Part shown: positions 61,270 through 64,000 of the stretch, piece by piece
Layout: each line of letters begins with the position of its first letter
How positions within the stretch are numbered: position 1 is the stretch's first letter
Made by a program: the position numbers and the translations under genes
Notes under the pieces: generated by a model
Told to the model about the DNA's origin: nothing
Databases searched by the model: none
The model's input: only the letters and a program-made list of their open reading frames with translations
Origin: a bacterium
Lineage (GTDB): Bacteria; Acidobacteriota; Polarisedimenticolia; Polarisedimenticolales; Polarisedimenticolaceae
DNA: 64,000 nucleotides
Assembly: GCA_024226515.1 (NCBI GenBank)
Contig: JAAELQ010000146.1
Coordinates: 62,001 to 126,000 of the forward strand
Direction of reading: 5' to 3'

Positions 61270-62556
61270 TTGGAACCAAAGGGAAATCCGCGACTGAGCG
61301 GAATGCCGTCGGGCCCGGGACGGTCACGGCCGGCCGGAAAAATCGACGCCAACGCCGCTGCTCGGCCGGACAGGCTGGCGGGGCGGGCCCTCGTCGGCCC
61401 CGACGACGCGCGCCGAGCGCACCGGATGGAGCTGCTGGGGCAACTCGCCGGGGGTATCGCCCACGACTTCAACAATTTCCTCACCGCGATCGACGGCCAT
61501 CTCGAGATGGCTCTGGACCAGACGGGCCTCGATCCCGACCTGCAGCGCAACCTCCAGATCGCCCGCCAGTGCAGCTCGCGAGCCGAGGCCCTGACGCGGC
61601 GGCTCCTCGACTTCAGCCGCGACCGATTATCGCCACCGGAGCCGGCGTCGCTCAACGAGATCGTCCGCGATGCGGCACAGTTCCTCGGCGGGTTTCTCAG
61701 CCGCGACATCGATCTGCGGGTCGATCTACGCGCCGCACCGGACCAGGTGCTGGTGGAGAAGAACCAGATCGAGCAGGCCCTGATGAACCTCGCGATCAAC
61801 GCGCAGGCGGCGATGCCCGAGGGCGGAACGATCGTCATTCGCACGCGAAACCAGATCGTCGACGAGAGTTTTCAGCGCAGCTGTCCGTGGGCGCGCCCCG
61901 GCTTCTACGTCGCTCTGGACGTCGAAGACGCCGGCGTGGGCATTTCACCCGAGATGCAGGCACGCATCTTCGAACCGTACTTCACGGCACGAGCCGATCG
62001 CAGTGGAACCGGGCTGGGATTGCCGATCGTCTACGGCATCGTCAAGCAGCACCGGGGCTTCATCGGCGTCGACAGCGATCCGGGCAACGGATCCCGCTTC
62101 TGGATCCTGCTTCCGATGGGCCGTCCGCCCGTGGCGGCCGGGCGCGCCGTGTCCGACGGTTCCGCCGCCCCGCGCGACGAGACCGAGGGGCAGGGTACGG
62201 TATTGCTCGTCGAGGACGAGGATGTCCTGCGCGAGCTGGTGTTCACGGTGCTGTCCGAGCGCGGCTGGGTCGTGCTGCCCGCCAGTTCGGCCGAGGAGGC
62301 CGAGGCGATCTTCACCGCGCGGTCGGGGAACGTCGATCTATTGCTGACCGACCTGATGCTCTCGGGCTCGAGCGGCCGCCGCCTGGCGCAGGAGCTGAGG
62401 ACGCGGAAGCCCGAGCTGAAGATCGTCTACACCAGTGGCTACGATTCCGACAGCTTCCCGCTCGATCTCTCTCCCGAGGGTGGGGCGGTCTTCCTCGAGA
62501 AGCCGTACAGCCTCCGTGGGCTGTCGGAGCTGGTGCACCGACTGGTGGCGGGTTAG
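61270..62556 (+). CDS. Hybrid sensor histidine kinase with C-terminal receiver domain
   Basis: A 428-residue signalling protein without a membrane segment. The dimerisation helix holds phospho-acceptor His65 in LAGGIAHDFNNFLTAI, the NtrB/HWE-like H-box variant. The ATPase domain has the N-box LMNLAINAQAAMPEGG, the G1 box DAGVGISPEM, an F-box (IFEPYFTAR) and the G2 box GTGLGLPIVYGI. A receiver domain (about 305-425) has the acidic pair VEDEDVL, phospho-acceptor Asp at about 361 (LLTDLML) and conserved Lys in FLEKPYS. TTG at 61270 is preferred because GGAGGG lies upstream; ATG 61303 is an alternative. It sits alone on the plus strand inside the exopolysaccharide locus and likely regulates it. 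Confidence 0.9.
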   Translation: MEPKGNPRLSGMPSGPGRSRPAGKIDANAAARPDRLAGRALVGPDDARRAHRMELLGQLAGGIAHDFNNFLTAIDGHLEMALDQTGLDPDLQRNLQIARQCSSRAEALTRRLLDFSRDRLSPPEPASLNEIVRDAAQFLGGFLSRDIDLRVDLRAAPDQVLVEKNQIEQALMNLAINAQAAMPEGGTIVIRTRNQIVDESFQRSCPWARPGFYVALDVEDAGVGISPEMQARIFEPYFTARADRSGTGLGLPIVYGIVKQHRGFIGVDSDPGNGSRFWILLPMGRPPVAAGRAVSDGSAAPRDETEGQGTVLLVEDEDVLRELVFTVLSERGWVVLPASSAEEAEAIFTARSGNVDLLLTDLMLSGSSGRRLAQELRTRKPELKIVYTSGYDSDSFPLDLSPEGGAVFLEKPYSLRGLSELVHRLVAG

Positions 62557-62560
62557 CGCT

Positions 62561-63757
62561 CTAGCGCGACAGGCCGCGCGGAGCCCCGACCGAGGTGCGC
62601 ACGCGCTCCATCGCCCGCGCAGCCACGGGGTCGTCCGGGGCCAGTTCGTGCGCCGTGCGGTAGGCCTTGTGCGCGCTCCCGGCCCGGCCCCTGGCCTCTT
62701 CGGCTTCCCCGATCAGCAGATAGAGTGAGGCGCGTGCGGCGCGAGATGCCCGCTGACGCCCGAGAACCGCCAGCACGCGTCTCGCCTCCTCGATTGCCTG
62801 CTCGTGGCGTTGCGCCCGGAGGTGGGTGCGCGCCAGGTGTCGGCCGTAGCGCGCCACTTCGGGTTGGAGCTCCCGCGCCGCCCTGGCGTCGATCAGCGCG
62901 GCCTCGACTTCACCGAGCTCGAAGCGCGCGGAAGACTGCTGCAGCAAGCGTTCGGCCTCGAGCTCGGGATCGTCGTATGCACCACGGTCGGTCAGGCGCC
63001 CGATCAGCTCGGCATGAGCGCGACGCCGAAGGAACGACCGCGAGTAGGCTCCGAGCAGGTGCGAAGTCGCCCGATCCAGCAACGGCTCCACCTCGTTCGC
63101 GTATTCGACCTCCAGCCCCTCGTCGAAGAACGCCCACTGCAGGGCGACCAGTGTGTCGGGCGTTCGCGGCAAACGATCGAGCATCTCCCGCGCGGGGATC
63201 AGGTGCTGTCGCAGGACCTCGACCACCTCGCGGGACCGCCCGGGGTCGAGCTCGAGGGTCCGCACGAAGTACGCCATTGCGCGCTCCCAGCGTCCCATCT
63301 TGACCAGCAGCTCTCCGATGTCCTTCTGCAGTCCGGGTACCGCAGGGGCGAGTGTCGCGGCACGCTCGATCATCTCGAGGTGCGTCGACGCCGCCACGTC
63401 GTCGAGCGGGGGATCGAGTTCCCAGCGCACCGCGGCGAGCTTGTACAGCGTCTCGGCGCGGCCCGGCTGCGCAACCAGGCTGCGCTGCAGCAGTCGCTCG
63501 GCCCGCTCGAGTCGGTCGCGATATGCATCGAGGCGAACGGCCGGCGGCAACGCGGAGTCCCCGAGGGCGTCGAGACCCGACTGCAGCAGCTCGTCCACTT
63601 CGCGTTCCATGCGCAGCGGCGTCGGGCCGAGGACGGTCGCCGCGGTCCCTAGACGATCGGTCGCCGCCGACGGGGAGCGCTCGGACAGGTAGAACACGGT
63701 CGCCAGGGTCGCGTAGGCCGGGACGGCGACGGCGGCGAGAACCAGCCCGACTCGCAT
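62561..63757 (-). CDS. Membrane-anchored TPR protein
   Basis: A 398-residue protein with an N-terminal membrane helix (about 3-24, VGLVLAAVAVPAYATLATVFYL) and a large helical domain of tetratricopeptide repeats. Clear repeats include LYKLAAVRWELDPPL, KDIGELLVKMGRWERAMAYF followed by VRTLELDPGR, and AHKAYRTAHELAPDDPVAA. It follows the sugar-phosphate transferase by about 12 bases on the same strand, so it belongs to the exopolysaccharide transcription unit. It is laid out like the TPR protein at 54012, though not closely similar. A scaffold role between membrane enzymes is the likely function. Confidence 0.8.
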   Translation of the reverse strand: MRVGLVLAAVAVPAYATLATVFYLSERSPSAATDRLGTAATVLGPTPLRMEREVDELLQSGLDALGDSALPPAVRLDAYRDRLERAERLLQRSLVAQPGRAETLYKLAAVRWELDPPLDDVAASTHLEMIERAATLAPAVPGLQKDIGELLVKMGRWERAMAYFVRTLELDPGRSREVVEVLRQHLIPAREMLDRLPRTPDTLVALQWAFFDEGLEVEYANEVEPLLDRATSHLLGAYSRSFLRRRAHAELIGRLTDRGAYDDPELEAERLLQQSSARFELGEVEAALIDARAARELQPEVARYGRHLARTHLRAQRHEQAIEEARRVLAVLGRQRASRAARASLYLLIGEAEEARGRAGSAHKAYRTAHELAPDDPVAARAMERVRTSVGAPRGLSR

Positions 63758-63769
63758 CGCTTCGTCCGT

Positions 63770-64000
63770 TCAGTGCGCGCCGCGGGTCAACAAGACGGCG
63801 GGCAGCGTTCGCAGCAGGATGATGATGTCGAGTTTGATCGACCAGTTGTCGATATAGGCAAGGTCCAGCTTCATCCACTCGTCGAATCCGACCTTGTTCC
63901 TGCCGTTGATTTGCCACAGACAGGTCAGACCGGGCTTCATCGACAGGCGGCGGCGTTGCCAGCGCTCGTACTGCCGTACTTCCTGTGGGACGGGCGGGCG
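63770..64000 (-). CDS. Undecaprenyl-phosphate sugar-phosphate transferase, C-terminal part (cut by window edge)
   Basis: The last 76 residues of a bacterial sugar transferase (WcaJ/WbaP/EpsB type), entering from the right edge. SMKPGLTCLWQINGRNKV, then FDEWMKLDLAYIDNWSI and a hydrophobic end DIIILLRTLPAVLL, are the family's C-terminal signature. These enzymes start repeat-unit synthesis by moving a hexose-1-phosphate onto undecaprenyl phosphate. The N-terminal membrane domains and catalytic Lys/Asp-Glu region lie outside the window. It is the first visible gene of the minus-strand exopolysaccharide unit. Confidence 0.92.
   Translation of the reverse strand, partial: RPPVPQEVRQYERWQRRRLSMKPGLTCLWQINGRNKVGFDEWMKLDLAYIDNWSIKLDIIILLRTLPAVLLTRGAH

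Noticed and set aside
49598-64000. Exosortase/PEP-CTERM-associated exopolysaccharide locus
   Set aside because: The barrel, export and chain-length proteins are compatible with such loci, but no exosortase gene or PEP-CTERM tail is visible in the window.

Overview
The window is G+C-rich, densely coding DNA from a Gram-negative bacterium. Outer-membrane export parts, lipoproteins and periplasmic foldases point to a diderm. Several large secreted proteins carry a fibronectin-like C-terminal module of the style common in Acidobacteriota (Thermoanaerobaculia or Polarisedimenticolia type), so Acidobacteriota is my best guess. That is an inference from protein style, not from a marker gene. Many starts are GTG or TTG, and adjacent genes often overlap by ATGA or TTGA.

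Layout. 1-1060: the tail of an unknown protein, two copies of a sequence resembling the 3' end of tmRNA/tRNA, then a YefM/YoeB-type toxin-antitoxin pair with its own promoter and a TGTACA operator. 1211-8601: a giant FG-GAP/thrombospondin-3/propeller surface protein and two translationally coupled glycosyltransferases. 8602-11834: an accessory patch with an IS21 transposase relic, a CPBP membrane protease and a two-nuclease DUF2779 protein. 11843-24748: an island of secreted proteins, all on the minus strand: a subtilisin-like protease, a 1678-residue NHL/DNRLRE protein, a DUF1554 lipoprotein and an M28 aminopeptidase. A long palindrome lies between the last two. 24929-34618: minus-strand genes for a LVIVD protein, leucyl-tRNA synthetase, AceK, a molybdopterin oxidoreductase and its fused Fe-S/NrfD membrane partner.

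34690-42631: a tight seven-gene plus-strand run with a two-part sodium symporter, a succinate-semialdehyde-type dehydrogenase, a HEAT-cyclophilin lipoprotein, a TPR protein, a di-haem peroxidase and an FKBP. 42642-49586: a PAS-GGDEF-EAL protein, an unknown cysteine-bearing protein, an orphan small secreted module, RarA, two carboxypeptidase-regulatory-like envelope proteins and an Arg-rich membrane protein. 49598-64000: an exopolysaccharide locus with a DPM1-type glycosyltransferase, Wzx-like flippase, Wzy-like polymerase, sulfotransferase, TPR protein, O-antigen-ligase-family protein, Wzc-type tyrosine kinase, Wza-type exporter, outer-membrane barrel, a hybrid histidine kinase on the opposite strand, another TPR protein and the end of an initiating sugar-phosphate transferase.

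Together the right-hand genes describe a Wzx/Wzy-type pathway: priming on a lipid carrier, chain building, flipping, polymerisation, length control and export, probably with sulfation of the glycan. The left and middle parts are rich in secreted calcium-binding and proteolytic proteins typical of a polymer-degrading, surface-active lifestyle.
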